Origin: Streptomyces cynarae
GTDB lineage: Bacteria > Actinomycetota > Actinomycetes > Streptomycetales > Streptomycetaceae
Direction: 5' to 3'
Assembly (NCBI RefSeq): GCF_025642135.1
Contig: NZ_CP106793.1
Location: 4,902,001 to 4,966,000 of the forward strand
Length of the DNA stretch: 64,000 bases
The notes beneath the pieces were generated by a model that ran no database searches, was not told the DNA's origin, and saw only the letters and a program-made list of their open reading frames with translations. Position numbers and translations under genes: made by a program. Every line of letters starts with the position of its first letter. Within the stretch, counting starts at the first letter, position 1. Positions 34,670-44,421 of this stretch are shown one piece after another.

Positions 34670-36000
34670 CTACGAGGCCATCCACCGGTCCGGCCGCGCG
34701 TCCCGCCGCCCCGTGCGCGACCGGTCCCCCTGCGCGTAGAGCAGCGCCGCCGCCTCCTCGGAGTCCCTGAGGCGCGCCGTGACCGTCTTGTTCGCGCCGG
34801 TGTCCAGGTGCACGTCGGCGGCCCGCCACAGCCGCTGCCACGGCCCCTGCGTCAGCCGTGCGCTCTGCACCTTGGCGTGCGGGACGAGGGACAGGGTGCG
34901 GCGCACCAGGCCGTGCCGGGCGGCGAACACCGTCTCGGTGACGGCCAGCCCCTGGCCGCGCCACCACACCGGCAGGCACCGGGCCGCGCGCCGCGGCGGC
35001 CGGGACAGGGACGTCGGCACCGTCACCCCGGGCAGCACCCGGGCGATCACCGACTCGGCGGCCGCGCGCGGGGCGACCGGCACCAGCACCGAGTTGGACG
35101 AGCCCGCGACGTCCAGTTCGACCCGGACCCAATCGCGCCTCCGCCACAGCAGCGGCTCCACGATCCGTACGCCCTGCACGCGCCCCGGCGGCACCGTCTC
35201 GTGCGACCGGTCCAGCAGCCCGTGGTCGATACGGAGCCCGTCCGGCGACTCGCCCACCGTCCAGTCGTACGCGCGCACGAAACGCCCCGCCGACCTGGTG
35301 GCCGCGCCGCCGATCAACGGCACCCCGGCGGCCAGCACCGCCCCCACGCTGTGCGTGCCGAGCCACACCAGCGTCGGCACGACCAAGGAGCCGAGCAGCG
35401 AGCCCCAGGTGGCGCCGATGAGGAGGAGCGAGACGGCCAGGTCGCCCGGCGGCACGTGCAGCAGCCGCCGTACCGGCGCCTCGCCGACCTCGTGCGCCGT
35501 CTCGGGGCGAAGCCGGCCGCGCGGGCGAGGAGCTCGGCCCGCAGCGCCCGCGCCTCCCCCTGGCCGAGATAGGCCAGTTCGTCCTTCTTGTGGGTGCCGA
35601 TGACGTCCAGCTTCAGCTTGGCGACACCTGCGAGGCGGGCCAGCATCGGCTGGCTGACGTCGACGGCCTGCAGCCGGTCCAGACGGATGTGCGCGGTACG
35701 GCGGAAGAGCAGGCCCGTGCGGATGCGCAGTTCGGTGTCCGTCACCGAGAAGTGCGTGAACCACCAGCTGAGGAAGCCGTACAGGGCGGCGGCCGGCACC
35801 AGGACCGCGAGCCCGATGAGGAGCGCGGTCGCCGTCAGCTTCGCCAGCTGCTCCTGGGCCTGGTTCGGGTCGTGCACGGCCCAGCCGACGACCACGGCGA
35901 CCGGCGCCCAGGCGCGCCGCAGCGGGGTCACCGGATGCAGCCGCCGCTCCGCCGCCCCCGGCCCCTCCGGTATGCAGGACTGTCCTCCGCTGTCGCTCAC
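34670..36000 (-). pseudogene. PH-domain (bPH_2, YdbT-like) membrane protein, interrupted by a -1 frameshift
   Basis: GTG 36000 overlaps the stop of the PH gene upstream (GTGA). The first part reads [19 protein letters not shown] ... [19 protein letters not shown] to ARAAGFAP; the homologous continuation ([18 protein letters not shown] ... DVHLDTGANKTVTARLRDSE) is in another frame. One additional C in the C4 run (plus-strand GGGG 35504-35507) restores a single frame of 1332 bp and 443 residues. Two to three bPH_2 domains and two helix pairs are visible ([41 protein letters not shown]). It is either a sequencing error or a recent inactivation; as printed, the product would be truncated. Confidence 0.8.
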
Positions 36001-36488
36001 AGCCCCGCCGATCGGGCCTCGCCCAGCTCGGTCAGCCGGTCCCGCAGCCGCTCCGCCTCGGCCGGATGCAGCCCCGGGATCCTGGCGTCGGTCGCGGCGG
36101 CGGCCGTGTGCAGCTGGACGCTCGCCAGCCCGAAGTGCCGTTCGACGGGACCGGAGGTCACCTCCACGAGCTGCATGCGGCCGTACGGCACCACGGTCTC
36201 CTCCCGCCACAGCACGCCCCGGCTGATCAGCAGGTCGTCGGCGCGCTCGGCGTACCGCCAGGAGCGCCAGTTGCGGCCGAGCAGCACCCAGCCCCAGGCG
36301 AGCCCGGCCAGCGGCAGCAGTGCGAACAGCGCCCACACGGGCCCGGCCAGCAGCCCCGGCAGCAGCGCCACCACGACGGCCCCCAGCCCCAGCCACACCA
36401 CCAGCAGCATCCGCCGCATCCTCAGCAGCCCCGGCGGCAGACCCGTCCAGAGGGGTTCCCCGCCCGCCTTCACCGTCCCCGTTTCCAT
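35997..36488 (-). CDS. PH-domain (bPH_2, YdbS-like) membrane protein
   Basis: 163 residues from ATG 36488 ([20 protein letters not shown]). Two membrane helices ([39 protein letters not shown]) precede a bacterial pleckstrin-homology-like domain ([50 protein letters not shown]). Pairs of a short YdbS and long YdbT protein are common in Firmicutes and Actinobacteria; in B. subtilis they are linked to bacteriocin resistance. Here the long partner (34670-36000) is frameshifted. Its start is 31 bp from the divergent nuoD start. Confidence 0.85.
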   Translation of the reverse strand: METGTVKAGGEPLWTGLPPGLLRMRRMLLVVWLGLGAVVVALLPGLLAGPVWALFALLPLAGLAWGWVLLGRNWRSWRYAERADDLLISRGVLWREETVVPYGRMQLVEVTSGPVERHFGLASVQLHTAAAATDARIPGLHPAEAERLRDRLTELGEARSAGL

Positions 36489-36519
36489 GGCGCAAGCGTA
36501 CGTACGAGAGACTGGGTCC

Positions 36520-37671
36520 ATGACTCCTACGACGGAGACCATGGTCGGGATCGGCGGCGCCGCGGAGAGCACCGACATGGTGCTCAACATCGGGCCCCAG
36601 CACCCGTCCACGCACGGTGTGCTGCGGCTGAAGCTGGTGCTGGACGGCGAGCGGATCAGGCACGCGGAGCCGGTCATCGGCTATATGCACCGCGGTGCGG
36701 AGAAGCTGTTCGAGGCGCGCGACTACCGCCAGATCATCATGCTGGCCAACCGCCACGACTGGCTCTCCGCCTTCTCCAACGAGCTGGGCGTGGTCCTCGC
36801 CGTCGAGCGGATGCTCGGCATGGAGGTGCCCGAGCGCGCCGTCTGGATGCGCACGCTGCTCGGGGAGCTGAACCGGGTCCTGAACCACCTGATGTTCCTC
36901 GGCTCCTATCCGCTGGAGCTGGGCGGCATCACGCCGGTGTTCTACGCGTTCCAGGAGCGCGAGGAGCTGCAGAACGTCATGGAGGAGATCTCCGGCGGCC
37001 GCATGCACTACATGTTCAACCGGGTCGGCGGGCTCAAGGAGGACCTTCCGGCCGGATGGACCGCACGCGCGCGTACCGCCGTCCGTGACGTGCGCTCCCG
37101 TATGGACCGGTTCGACGACCTGGTGCTCGGCAACGAGATCTTCCGGGGGCGCACCCGGGGCGTGGGCGTCCTCACGCCGGAGACCGTGCACGCGTACGGC
37201 GTCAGCGGGCCGATCGCGCGCGCGTCCGGTGTGGACTTCGACCTGCGCCGGGACGAGCCGTACCTGGCCTACGGGGAACTCCAGGACACCCTCGGGGTCG
37301 TCACCCGGCAGGAGGGCGACTGCCTGGCCCGCTTCGAGTGCCTGCTGGAGCAGACGCACAACGCGCTGGACCTGGCCGACGCGTGCCTGGACCGGCTGGC
37401 CGAGCTGCCGCCCGGGCCGGTCAACCAGCGCCTGCCCAAGGTGCTCAAGGCACCCGAGGGCCACACCTACGCCTGGACCGAGAACCCGCTCGGCATCAAC
37501 GGCTACTACCTGGTCAGCAAGGGCGACAAGACTCCGTACCGGCTCAAGCTCCGCTCGGCCTCGTACAACAACATCCAGGCGCTGACCGAGCTGCTGCCGG
37601 GCACGCTGGTCGCGGACATGGTGGCGATCCTGGGGTCGATGTTCTTCGTGGTCGGGGACATCGACAAGTAG
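36520..37671 (+). CDS. nuoD: NADH-quinone oxidoreductase subunit D-like protein (orphan NuoD2)
   Basis: 383 residues from ATG 36520. Conserved 49-kDa subunit features: [58 protein letters not shown] and the C-terminal [29 protein letters not shown]. In complex I this subunit forms part of the quinone site. No other nuo gene is nearby, so it is an orphan copy (S. coelicolor has a second nuoD outside the main cluster, from memory). Whether it joins complex I, or another hydrogenase-like assembly, is unknown. Confidence 0.9.
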   Translation: MTPTTETMVGIGGAAESTDMVLNIGPQHPSTHGVLRLKLVLDGERIRHAEPVIGYMHRGAEKLFEARDYRQIIMLANRHDWLSAFSNELGVVLAVERMLGMEVPERAVWMRTLLGELNRVLNHLMFLGSYPLELGGITPVFYAFQEREELQNVMEEISGGRMHYMFNRVGGLKEDLPAGWTARARTAVRDVRSRMDRFDDLVLGNEIFRGRTRGVGVLTPETVHAYGVSGPIARASGVDFDLRRDEPYLAYGELQDTLGVVTRQEGDCLARFECLLEQTHNALDLADACLDRLAELPPGPVNQRLPKVLKAPEGHTYAWTENPLGINGYYLVSKGDKTPYRLKLRSASYNNIQALTELLPGTLVADMVAILGSMFFVVGDIDK

Positions 37672-37763
37672 CTTCCCCAGCCGTTCGAGGCCGTCGAGCC
37701 CTTCTGGCCGTTCGATCCCTTCCGGCCGTCGAGCCCTGTGGTCGTCGAGCCCTTTGAGCCTCC

Positions 37764-37814
37764 GCGGCCTACGAGCCTTCGCGGCCTACGAGCCTTCGCC
37801 GCCTACGAGCCTTC
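37764..37814. repeat. 17-bp tandem repeats next to the MidA-like gene stop
   Basis: GCGGCCTACGAGCCTTC at 37764-37780 and 37781-37797, and GCCGCCTACGAGCCTTC at 37798-37814. The third unit contains the TAG stop of the minus-strand gene (37803-37805); the other two carry TAG in the same position. Related degenerate sequence (GTCGAGCCC and similar) extends left to about 37683. Confidence 0.85.
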
Positions 37815-38807
37815 GAGTCCTGCCAGGGCTGCTTCCGGGACGCCCACGGGCTGGAGCAGCCAGCCGAAGTCGCCGAGGCCGCCGGGCGCGGTGAGTTCGG
37901 CGGCGGCTCCGGCGTGCGCGAGGGCGCGTACGTACGCGGTGGGGTCCGTGGAGGCGAGGGTGAGCGGGGGGCGTGCGCCGGTGATCCCGAGGGCTCGCAG
38001 GGCGTCGCGCTGGGTCAGCAGGCGTGCCCCCGGAAGAGCACACGCGTCCAGGGCCACATGCGCCGTGATGTCGCAGGAGCCGTCCGGCACGGGAGCGCAC
38101 TCCCGGCCCGCGCGGAACCCGGTGAGCGTCCCGAACGGCGGCCGGGCTTCCGCGCGGTGCGCGTAGTCGACGGCGACGGCCAGCCCGCGCTCGACGGTGG
38201 CGACCGCGGCGGCCCACGCGCTGTCCCGGGGCGCGCCGATCTCGGCCCTTGCGCCTTCGGCGGACAGCGGCCACCAACGCTCCAGCCACGCGGCATCCGT
38301 TCCCGTGACCGGCTCCCCGAGCCGCTCCGTCCCGTCCCGCCGGACCAGGACAAGCCGGGGCACACCGTCGGCGTCCGCCTCCGCGACCTCGACCGGCACG
38401 TTGTCCAGCCACTCGTTCGCGAACAGCAGCCCGGTGATCTTCTCCGGTGGCTCGGCCAGCCACTCGATCCCGGGATCCAGGTTCGGGGGCCTGCCGGCGA
38501 CCTCCACGGCGCACGCGCGCGTGCGGGCGGCCACGTCCCCGGGCAGCGCGTCCAGGACCCCGGCGACCAGTTCGCCCCGCCCCGCTGCCATGTCCACGAA
38601 GGTCAGCTCGGCCGGCCGCCCCAGCGCCTCGTCGAGCAGGCACAGCAGCCGGGCCACGGCCGCGGCGAACAGCGGCGATGCGTGCACGGACGTGCGGAAG
38701 TGCGCGGCGGGCCCCTCGGGCCGCCGGTAGAACCCGTCCGCCCCGTACAGCGCCTCCTCGGCCGCCGCCCGCCATCCCCGCCACTCACCGCTCAGCCGCT
38801 GTCCCAC
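37803..38807 (-). CDS. SAM-dependent methyltransferase (MidA/NDUFAF7-like)
   Basis: 334 residues from GTG 38807. Elements of the MidA family: a [20 protein letters not shown] entry region, the SAM site [21 protein letters not shown], the post-II motif [16 protein letters not shown], and [23 protein letters not shown]. Mitochondrial MidA/NDUFAF7 methylates an arginine of the 49-kDa subunit (NuoD homologue) of complex I. Finding this gene directly next to an orphan nuoD is therefore functionally suggestive. Confidence 0.85.
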   Translation of the reverse strand: MGQRLSGEWRGWRAAAEEALYGADGFYRRPEGPAAHFRTSVHASPLFAAAVARLLCLLDEALGRPAELTFVDMAAGRGELVAGVLDALPGDVAARTRACAVEVAGRPPNLDPGIEWLAEPPEKITGLLFANEWLDNVPVEVAEADADGVPRLVLVRRDGTERLGEPVTGTDAAWLERWWPLSAEGARAEIGAPRDSAWAAAVATVERGLAVAVDYAHRAEARPPFGTLTGFRAGRECAPVPDGSCDITAHVALDACALPGARLLTQRDALRALGITGARPPLTLASTDPTAYVRALAHAGAAAELTAPGGLGDFGWLLQPVGVPEAALAGLEGS

Positions 38808-38949
38808 GGGGTCAGGCTAGGGCCTGACCCGGGTGCCTCTCCGACCGTGGGGTGCCGGCAGGTATCCACCTTGCGGAGTACGTGTGTCCGTCACGGATCG
38901 GTCCTCCGGTTGACCCCCGCACCCTGCGTGTTTCCCTACTCTGGGTTAC

Positions 38950-40155
38950 GTGCAGCGCCTCTATGACTTCCTCCGCAGGCATCCCACCTGGGTCGACAGT
39001 TTCTGGGCCGTCGTCCTGTTCGGGCTCTCCTGCGTGAGTCTGACGAACCTCAACGGGGCGCCGGACCACCACGGATCGCTCCCGGTCGGGCTCGCCGTCT
39101 CCGCCGTGCTCTGCCTCGTCGTCGCGCTGCGCCGCCGTATGCCCGAGAAGATGCTGATCGTCGCCGCCGGCATGGGCCTGGCCCAGCTGGTCCTGGACGA
39201 GCAGTCGATGATCGCCGACTTCGCCATGCTGGTGATCATCTACACGGTCGCCGCTCTGGGCGCCCGCTGGGCCTCCCGCGTCGGCCTGATCGCCGGCCTG
39301 AGCGCGGGCACCCTGGCCGCGATCCGCTGGCCGGAACACCACTCCGGTGCCCTCGGCAACATCGCGATAGCCGCCTTCCAGACCGTGCCCTTCGCGCTCG
39401 CCTGGGTCCTCGGCGACTCCCTGCGCACCCGGCGCGCCTACTTCGCCCAGCTGGAGGAGCGTGCCGCCCGGCTGGAGAAGGAGCGCGAGGCGCAGGCCAA
39501 GGTCGCGGTCGCCGCCGAGCGCGCCCGTATCGCCCGTGAGCTGCACGACGTGGTCGCGCACAACGTCTCGGTGATGGTGGTGCAGGCCGACGGCGCCGCC
39601 TACGTCCTCGACAGCGCCCCCGACCAGGCGAAGAAGGCCCTGGAGACGATCTCCACCACCGGCCGTCAGGCGCTCGCCGAGATGCGCCGTCTGCTCGGCG
39701 TGCTGCGCACCGGCGAGCACAAGGAGGAGGGCGAGTACGTCCCGCAGCCCGACGTCGAACAGATCGACGAGCTGGTCGAGCAGTGCCGCAGCGCGGGCCT
39801 GCCCGTCGACTTCAAGGTGGAGGGCACTCCGCGCCCGCTGCCCAGCGGCGTGGAGCTCACCGCGTACCGCATCGTGCAGGAGGCGCTCACCAACACCCGC
39901 AAGCACGGGGGGCCGGGCGCGGGCGCCAGCGTGCGCCTGGTGTACTTCGACGACGGCCTCGGACTGCTCGTCGAGGACGACGGCAAGGGCGCCCCGCACG
40001 AGCTCTACGAGGAGGGCGGCCTCGACGGCCACGGCCACGGTCTGATCGGCATGCGGGAGCGCGTCGGCATGGTCGGCGGAACCCTGGACGCCGGCCCTCG
40101 CCCAGGAGGAGGCTTCCGCATCAGTGCCCTGCTTCCGCTGAAACCGGCCCACTGA
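38950..40155 (+). CDS. NarL-type sensor histidine kinase (HisKA_3)
   Basis: 401 residues from GTG 38950. About five membrane helices in the first ~155 residues (FWAVVLFGLSCVSLTNL, GLAVSAVLCLVVALRR, LVIIYTVAALGARWASRVG, TVPFALAWVLGDSLR) leave little extracellular sequence. A coiled linker leads to the DHp His199 in RIARELHDVVAHNVSVMVVQ. The ATPase domain has N-box YRIVQEALTNTRKHG, GLLVEDDGKG and GHGLIGMRERVGMVGG. It pairs with the response regulator 50 bp downstream. The signal is unknown. Confidence 0.9.
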   Translation: MQRLYDFLRRHPTWVDSFWAVVLFGLSCVSLTNLNGAPDHHGSLPVGLAVSAVLCLVVALRRRMPEKMLIVAAGMGLAQLVLDEQSMIADFAMLVIIYTVAALGARWASRVGLIAGLSAGTLAAIRWPEHHSGALGNIAIAAFQTVPFALAWVLGDSLRTRRAYFAQLEERAARLEKEREAQAKVAVAAERARIARELHDVVAHNVSVMVVQADGAAYVLDSAPDQAKKALETISTTGRQALAEMRRLLGVLRTGEHKEEGEYVPQPDVEQIDELVEQCRSAGLPVDFKVEGTPRPLPSGVELTAYRIVQEALTNTRKHGGPGAGASVRLVYFDDGLGLLVEDDGKGAPHELYEEGGLDGHGHGLIGMRERVGMVGGTLDAGPRPGGGFRISALLPLKPAH

Positions 40156-40205
40156 TTACGTGCCCGCCCCAGCCCGCCCGACCACCCGACCGGAGGACCC
40201 TTGCC

Positions 40206-40877
40206 ATGCCGATCCGCGTGATGCTCGTCGACGACCAGGTGCTGCTGCGCACCGGGTTCCGGATGGTGCTGGACGCCCAGCCGGACATGGAGGTCGTCGC
40301 GGAGGCGGGTGACGGCGTGGAGGCCCTTCAGGTGCTGCGTTCGACCGAGGTCGACGTGGTGCTGATGGACGTGCGCATGCCGAAGCTGGACGGCGTGGAG
40401 GCGACCCGCCGCATCTGCGCGGACCCGAACCCGCCCAAGGTGCTGATCCTCACCACGTTCGACCTCGACGAGTACGCGTTCTCGGGGCTGAAGGCGGGCG
40501 CCTCCGGCTTCATGCTGAAGGACGTGCCGCCCGGCGAACTGCTCGCCGCCATCCGCGCCGTGCACAGCGGCGACGCGGTGGTCGCGCCGTCCACGACCCG
40601 TCGCCTGCTCGACCGGTTCGCACCGATGCTGCCGGGCGGCAGCACCGAGCCCCGGCACAAGGAGCTGGACCGGCTCACCGACCGCGAGCGCGAGGTCATG
40701 GTGCTGGTGGCCCAGGGTTTGTCCAACGGCGAGATCGCGGCCCGGCTGGTGCTGTCCGAGGCGACCGTGAAGACCCATGTGGGCCGCATCCTGACCAAGC
40801 TGGGGCTCAGGGACCGGGTGCAGGTGGTCGTCCTCGCCTACGAGACGGGGCTCGTCCGGGCGGGCGGGCACGGCTGA
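40206..40877 (+). CDS. NarL/LuxR-family response regulator
   Basis: 223 residues from ATG 40206. Receiver: acidic pocket D9-D10, phospho-acceptor D55 in VDVVLMDVRMP, Thr/Lys switch residues in LILTTFDLDEYAF and FMLKDVPPGEL. C-terminal LuxR HTH: LTDREREVMVLVAQGLSNGE, LVLSEATVKTHVGRILTKLG. It is the cognate regulator of the kinase at 38950. No target site was identified in the window. Confidence 0.93.
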   Translation: MPIRVMLVDDQVLLRTGFRMVLDAQPDMEVVAEAGDGVEALQVLRSTEVDVVLMDVRMPKLDGVEATRRICADPNPPKVLILTTFDLDEYAFSGLKAGASGFMLKDVPPGELLAAIRAVHSGDAVVAPSTTRRLLDRFAPMLPGGSTEPRHKELDRLTDREREVMVLVAQGLSNGEIAARLVLSEATVKTHVGRILTKLGLRDRVQVVVLAYETGLVRAGGHG

Positions 40878-40910
40878 CCACCGCTGCGGCCGGCTCGGGC
40901 CGGTGTGCGC

Positions 40911-42017
40911 CTACCTCAGGATGCCCTCCAGGAAGTCGCTGCCGAGCCGGGCCACCGCCGTGACGTCCATCTGGTGCAGGACGTACCGGCCGCGGCGACG
41001 GGTGGTGATCAGACCGGCCTTCTTCAGGACGCCCAGGTGCCGGGATATCTCGGGGGCGGTCATCCCGTGCGCCTGCGCCAGCTCGCTCGTCGTGTACGCG
41101 CTGCGGGCCAGATGGCGGCAGATGCGCATCCTCACCGGGTGGGACAGGGCGGTCATCCGCAGGGTCAGCTGCTCCAGCGAGGGCGGCGCCGACAGCTCGG
41201 GGGACGCGACCGGGTAGTGCAGCACCGGCTGCCAGCCGTGGCGGTGAAGGACCATCAGGTGCGGCCAGCCGAGGCTCGTCGGGACGAGCAGCAGGCCGCC
41301 GTCCCCAGTGGCGGTGCGGCCCTCACCGAGCTTGTCCACGACGATCCGGCCCTTCGTCCCGTCCAGCGTCACGGCGGGCGACACGGCCGCCAGCGCCTCC
41401 GCCAGACCCTTGCGCCGCAGCAGGTCCGTCTTGTGGCGGGCGTCCGCGGCAAGCTGGTGGCGCAGCCGGGACCAGGCGTCGGAGAAGAACGCCTCGTCGC
41501 AGTCCTGGAGGAACTGCCGGAGCCAGGCCCGAGTGCGCGGCGGGTCGGCCAGCAGCCGCTCCGTGAAGCGCAGTTGGCGAGGTCCTCGCGCGGCGGCCCG
41601 TTCCAGGGCGCGCCCCCGTACCCCGGCGTCCGAGAGCGCCGTCGGGCCGGGCGTGCTGTAGCACGTGGCGCAGGTGAACTCCAGGGCCGCGTCCACGAAC
41701 TGCTCGTCGCTGAGCTTGTCCAGCAGGTCCATGTCCTCGGCGAGGGTGGCACCGGGGAGGGCCGCGCGGCCCGGGATGCCCGCGTAGGGCAGGAACAGGT
41801 CCGAGAACGTGGTCCGCCACAGGAAGTCGGCCTCGCACATCCGGTCGGCCAGGTGCGAGTCGAGCCGGGCGGTCACGCCCGTCACCCATCCCTGAAGGCC
41901 CGGATGGTGCCCCGGCTCGGCCAGTGCGTGCAGCGCCATGCTGAGCTCGGCCAGGGGAGAGGGCACGACGGAAACCCTCTCCGGCCGCAGCCCGCTGATG
42001 TCGATGTCCACGCTCAT
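40911..42017 (-). CDS. ArsR-family regulator with N-terminal DUF5937
   Basis: 368 residues from ATG 42017, five codons after a further ATG at 42032. The N-terminal ~260 residues are DUF5937-like (MSVDIDISGLRPERVSVVPS, PLAELSMALHALAEPGHHPG), a putative ligand-sensing region. The C-terminal ~90 residues are a winged helix (LTLRMTALSHPVRMRICRHL, TTSELAQAHGMTAPEISRHL, RRGRYVLHQMD). The reversed order (sensor first) is typical of actinobacterial DUF5937-ArsR proteins. A perfect 23-bp palindrome lies 39 bp upstream of the start and is the likely autoregulatory site. Confidence 0.85.
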   Translation of the reverse strand: MSVDIDISGLRPERVSVVPSPLAELSMALHALAEPGHHPGLQGWVTGVTARLDSHLADRMCEADFLWRTTFSDLFLPYAGIPGRAALPGATLAEDMDLLDKLSDEQFVDAALEFTCATCYSTPGPTALSDAGVRGRALERAAARGPRQLRFTERLLADPPRTRAWLRQFLQDCDEAFFSDAWSRLRHQLAADARHKTDLLRRKGLAEALAAVSPAVTLDGTKGRIVVDKLGEGRTATGDGGLLLVPTSLGWPHLMVLHRHGWQPVLHYPVASPELSAPPSLEQLTLRMTALSHPVRMRICRHLARSAYTTSELAQAHGMTAPEISRHLGVLKKAGLITTRRRGRYVLHQMDVTAVARLGSDFLEGILR

Positions 42018-42055
42018 GGCCTCATGGTGCACCCCGCCACTGACAGAGCCGCCCT

Positions 42056-42078
42056 CGTTTGACGGAGGCCGTCAAACG
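42056..42078. promoter_or_regulatory. 23-bp perfect palindrome, probable ArsR/DUF5937 operator
   Basis: CGTTTGACGG (42056-42065) and CCGTCAAACG (42069-42078) are perfect 10-bp inverted arms with spacer AGG. It lies upstream of the ArsR/DUF5937 start at 42017. It also contains the stop codon and last codons of the upstream threonine aldolase-like gene (stop 42074-42072). Each arm carries TTGACG, which on the minus strand could act as a -35 element; no good -10 follows at 17-18 bp. Confidence 0.75.
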
Positions 42079-43292
42079 GACCCGTTGACTCCCGGCAGCC
42101 GCTCCACGAACTCCACCGCCGCCTTCTTCACGTCGTCCGCCGTCCACTCCAGGGCGGCGGCGCGTACGTAGACCTCGGTGAAGGCCAGGCCCGGACCGCC
42201 GCGGTCCCACGGGTTGGCGAACAGGAGCGTCCCCGTCTCCTCGCCTTGGCGGACGGCGGCCTGAGCGAGGACGTCCGCGTCGTACGGCAACCAGACCTGG
42301 AACTCGTGGGTGTGCGGCGGGTCGGGGTGCACCCGCGCCCACGGCAGTCCCGCCGCCGCGAAACCCTCGCGCAGCGCGGCGGCCACCACGCGCGCGTGGC
42401 GCACGTACTCCGGCAGCCGGGGCAGTTCCCGCTCCAGTCCCGCCAGGGCCGACAGCACCGTCGGGAACTGTTGGAAGACCGCGCCTCCGTAGCGGTGCCG
42501 CCAGGTCCTGGCCTCGTCGACGAGGGCCCTGGGGCCCGCGAGCGCTGCGCCGCCGTACCCGTCGAGAGATTTGTAGAACGACACGTAGACGCTGTCCGCG
42601 AGGCCCGCGATCTCCTCCAGCGGACGGTCGAAGTGGACCGTGGTCTCCCACAGGCGCGCGCCGTCGAAGTGCACCACCGCGTCGCGCTCGTGCGCCGCCT
42701 CGACGAGCTTGGTGAGCTCCTCGAAGGAGGGCAGGACGAAACCGGCGTCCCTGAGGGGCAGTTCGAGCATCAGCGCCCCGAAGGGCTCCTCGAAGTCGCG
42801 CACCTCCTCGGCGGTCGGCAGCCGGGGCTCGCTCGTCACGCGCACCGGGCGCAACCCGCTGACCTCACTGAACGCCTTCCGCTCGTGCACCTCGGGGTGG
42901 GCGAGCGCATGCAGGGCCACCGTCCGGTCGCCGGTGCGGCCGGCCCAGCAGCGCAGCGCCACCTGCTGGGCCATGGTCCCGGTCGGGAAGAAGGCGGCGG
43001 CCTCCTTGCCCAGCAACCCGGCGACCTTCTCCTCCAGCGCCTCGACGATCCCGGTGCCGTACATGTCCCCGGCCTGGTCCAGGTCGTGCAGGCCCTCCGC
43101 GCCGTCGAGCAGCGCCAGCCGCTCCCGCAGCGTCCCCAGGAACCCCGGGCGCGCCAGCACGCGCTCCGCGCCCCGGTAGGCGGCGATCCGGCGTTCCCGC
43201 AGCAGGCGCCGCAGCTCCTCGGGTGATTCCGCCGGGTCTTCCCCGCCCTCCCGAGCCGGCTCTCCGGCGACCTGCTCAGCCGTTCGCGCCAT
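42072..43292 (-). CDS. Threonine aldolase / beta-eliminating lyase-family PLP enzyme
   Basis: 406 residues from ATG 43292, preceded by GGAGGGGG; an ATG at 43316 lacks this. The PLP lysine is K241 in YVSFYKSLDGYGG, and the cofactor-binding Asp is in AVVHFDGARLWE. GDMYGTGIVEALEEKVAGLL is also conserved. Members cleave L-threonine/L-allo-threonine to glycine and acetaldehyde; this one is longer than E. coli LtaE (~330) because of a ~50-residue N-terminal extension, so the substrate may differ. Confidence 0.85.
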   Translation of the reverse strand: MARTAEQVAGEPAREGGEDPAESPEELRRLLRERRIAAYRGAERVLARPGFLGTLRERLALLDGAEGLHDLDQAGDMYGTGIVEALEEKVAGLLGKEAAAFFPTGTMAQQVALRCWAGRTGDRTVALHALAHPEVHERKAFSEVSGLRPVRVTSEPRLPTAEEVRDFEEPFGALMLELPLRDAGFVLPSFEELTKLVEAAHERDAVVHFDGARLWETTVHFDRPLEEIAGLADSVYVSFYKSLDGYGGAALAGPRALVDEARTWRHRYGGAVFQQFPTVLSALAGLERELPRLPEYVRHARVVAAALREGFAAAGLPWARVHPDPPHTHEFQVWLPYDADVLAQAAVRQGEETGTLLFANPWDRGGPGLAFTEVYVRAAALEWTADDVKKAAVEFVERLPGVNGSV

Positions 43293-43488
43293 GTCCCCCT
43301 CCGCCCTCGTCCTCATCCCGGGATCATCCCGTGCGCCCGCCCCTGCGGCACCCCGATTTCCACACCGGCCACCACCTGCGGGAACCCACAGCCTGTGGAC
43401 AACCGGCCGCCTCGCCCCCCAATCGCGTTAACATGACGAGAAATCGTCCGGTACCCAGAGCGGACTGGAACGGGAAGGCTTCCGTCGA

Positions 43489-44421
43489 GTGAGTACAGTC
43501 CAGCAGCCAGACCCCAAGGACCGCCCCGCGCGGCTCACCGTGGGCGTGGTCGGAGCCGGCCGGGTCGGTCCCGCGCTCGCCGCGTCGCTCCAGCTCGCCG
43601 GGCACCGCCCGGTCGCCGTCTCCGGGGTTTCGGACGCCTCCAGACGGCGCGCCGAGCAGATGCTCCCGGACGTGCCGCTGGTGCCGCCCTCCGAGGTGAT
43701 GGAGCGCGCCGAACTGGTCCTGCTGACCGTCCCGGACGACACCCTGCCGGGCCTCGTGGAGGGCCTCGCCGAGACGGGGGCCGTACGTCCGGGCCAGCTG
43801 CTCGTGCACACCTCCGGGCGGTACGGCACGCGCGTGCTCGACCCCGCCCTGCGCGCCGGGGCCCTGCCGCTCGCCCTGCACCCCGCTATGACCTTCACCG
43901 GCACGCCCGTGGACGTCCAGCGCCTGGCCGGATGCTCCTTCGGGGTGACCGCGCCGGCGGAGCTGCGGCTGGCCGCCGAGGCCCTGGTGATCGAGATGGG
44001 CGGTGAGCCCGAGTGGGTCGCCGAGGAGATGCGCCCGCTTTACCACGCGGCCCTCGCTCTCGGCGCCAACCACCTGGTCACCCTGGTCGCCCAGTCCATG
44101 GAGCTGCTGCGCGCGGCGGGCGTCGGGGCCCCCGACCGCATGCTCGGCCCGCTGCTCGGCGCCGCCCTGGACAACGCGCTGCGCTCCGGCGACGCGGCGC
44201 TCACCGGCCCCGTCGCGCGCGGAGACGCGGGCACGGTCGCCGCGCACGTCTCCGAGCTGCGCAGGCACGCCCCCCAGACCGTCGCCGGCTACCTGGCGAT
44301 GGCCCGCGCCACCGCCGACCGGGCCCTGGCCCACGGACTGCTGAAGCCGGAGCTGGCCGAGGACCTGCTCGGGGTCCTCGCCGACGGCACCGACCTGCCC
44401 GAGAACGGGGAAGACCGATGA
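43489..44421 (+). CDS. DUF2520 / Rossmann-like NAD(P)-binding protein
   Basis: 310 residues from GTG 43489. N-terminal Rossmann domain ([49 protein letters not shown]) and a C-terminal helical DUF2520 domain ([40 protein letters not shown] in part). It resembles ketopantoate reductase-like and 6-phosphogluconate dehydrogenase-like proteins. Sitting directly before panC with a 4-bp overlap (ATGA), it could supply a pantoate-pathway reductase activity. That is inference. Confidence 0.85.
   Translation: MSTVQQPDPKDRPARLTVGVVGAGRVGPALAASLQLAGHRPVAVSGVSDASRRRAEQMLPDVPLVPPSEVMERAELVLLTVPDDTLPGLVEGLAETGAVRPGQLLVHTSGRYGTRVLDPALRAGALPLALHPAMTFTGTPVDVQRLAGCSFGVTAPAELRLAAEALVIEMGGEPEWVAEEMRPLYHAALALGANHLVTLVAQSMELLRAAGVGAPDRMLGPLLGAALDNALRSGDAALTGPVARGDAGTVAAHVSELRRHAPQTVAGYLAMARATADRALAHGLLKPELAEDLLGVLADGTDLPENGEDR

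Noticed and set aside
44013..44417. N-terminal extension of panC
   Set aside because: Arg/Pro-rich shadow of the DUF2520 gene; the ATG at 44418 fits the family start and the ATGA overlap.
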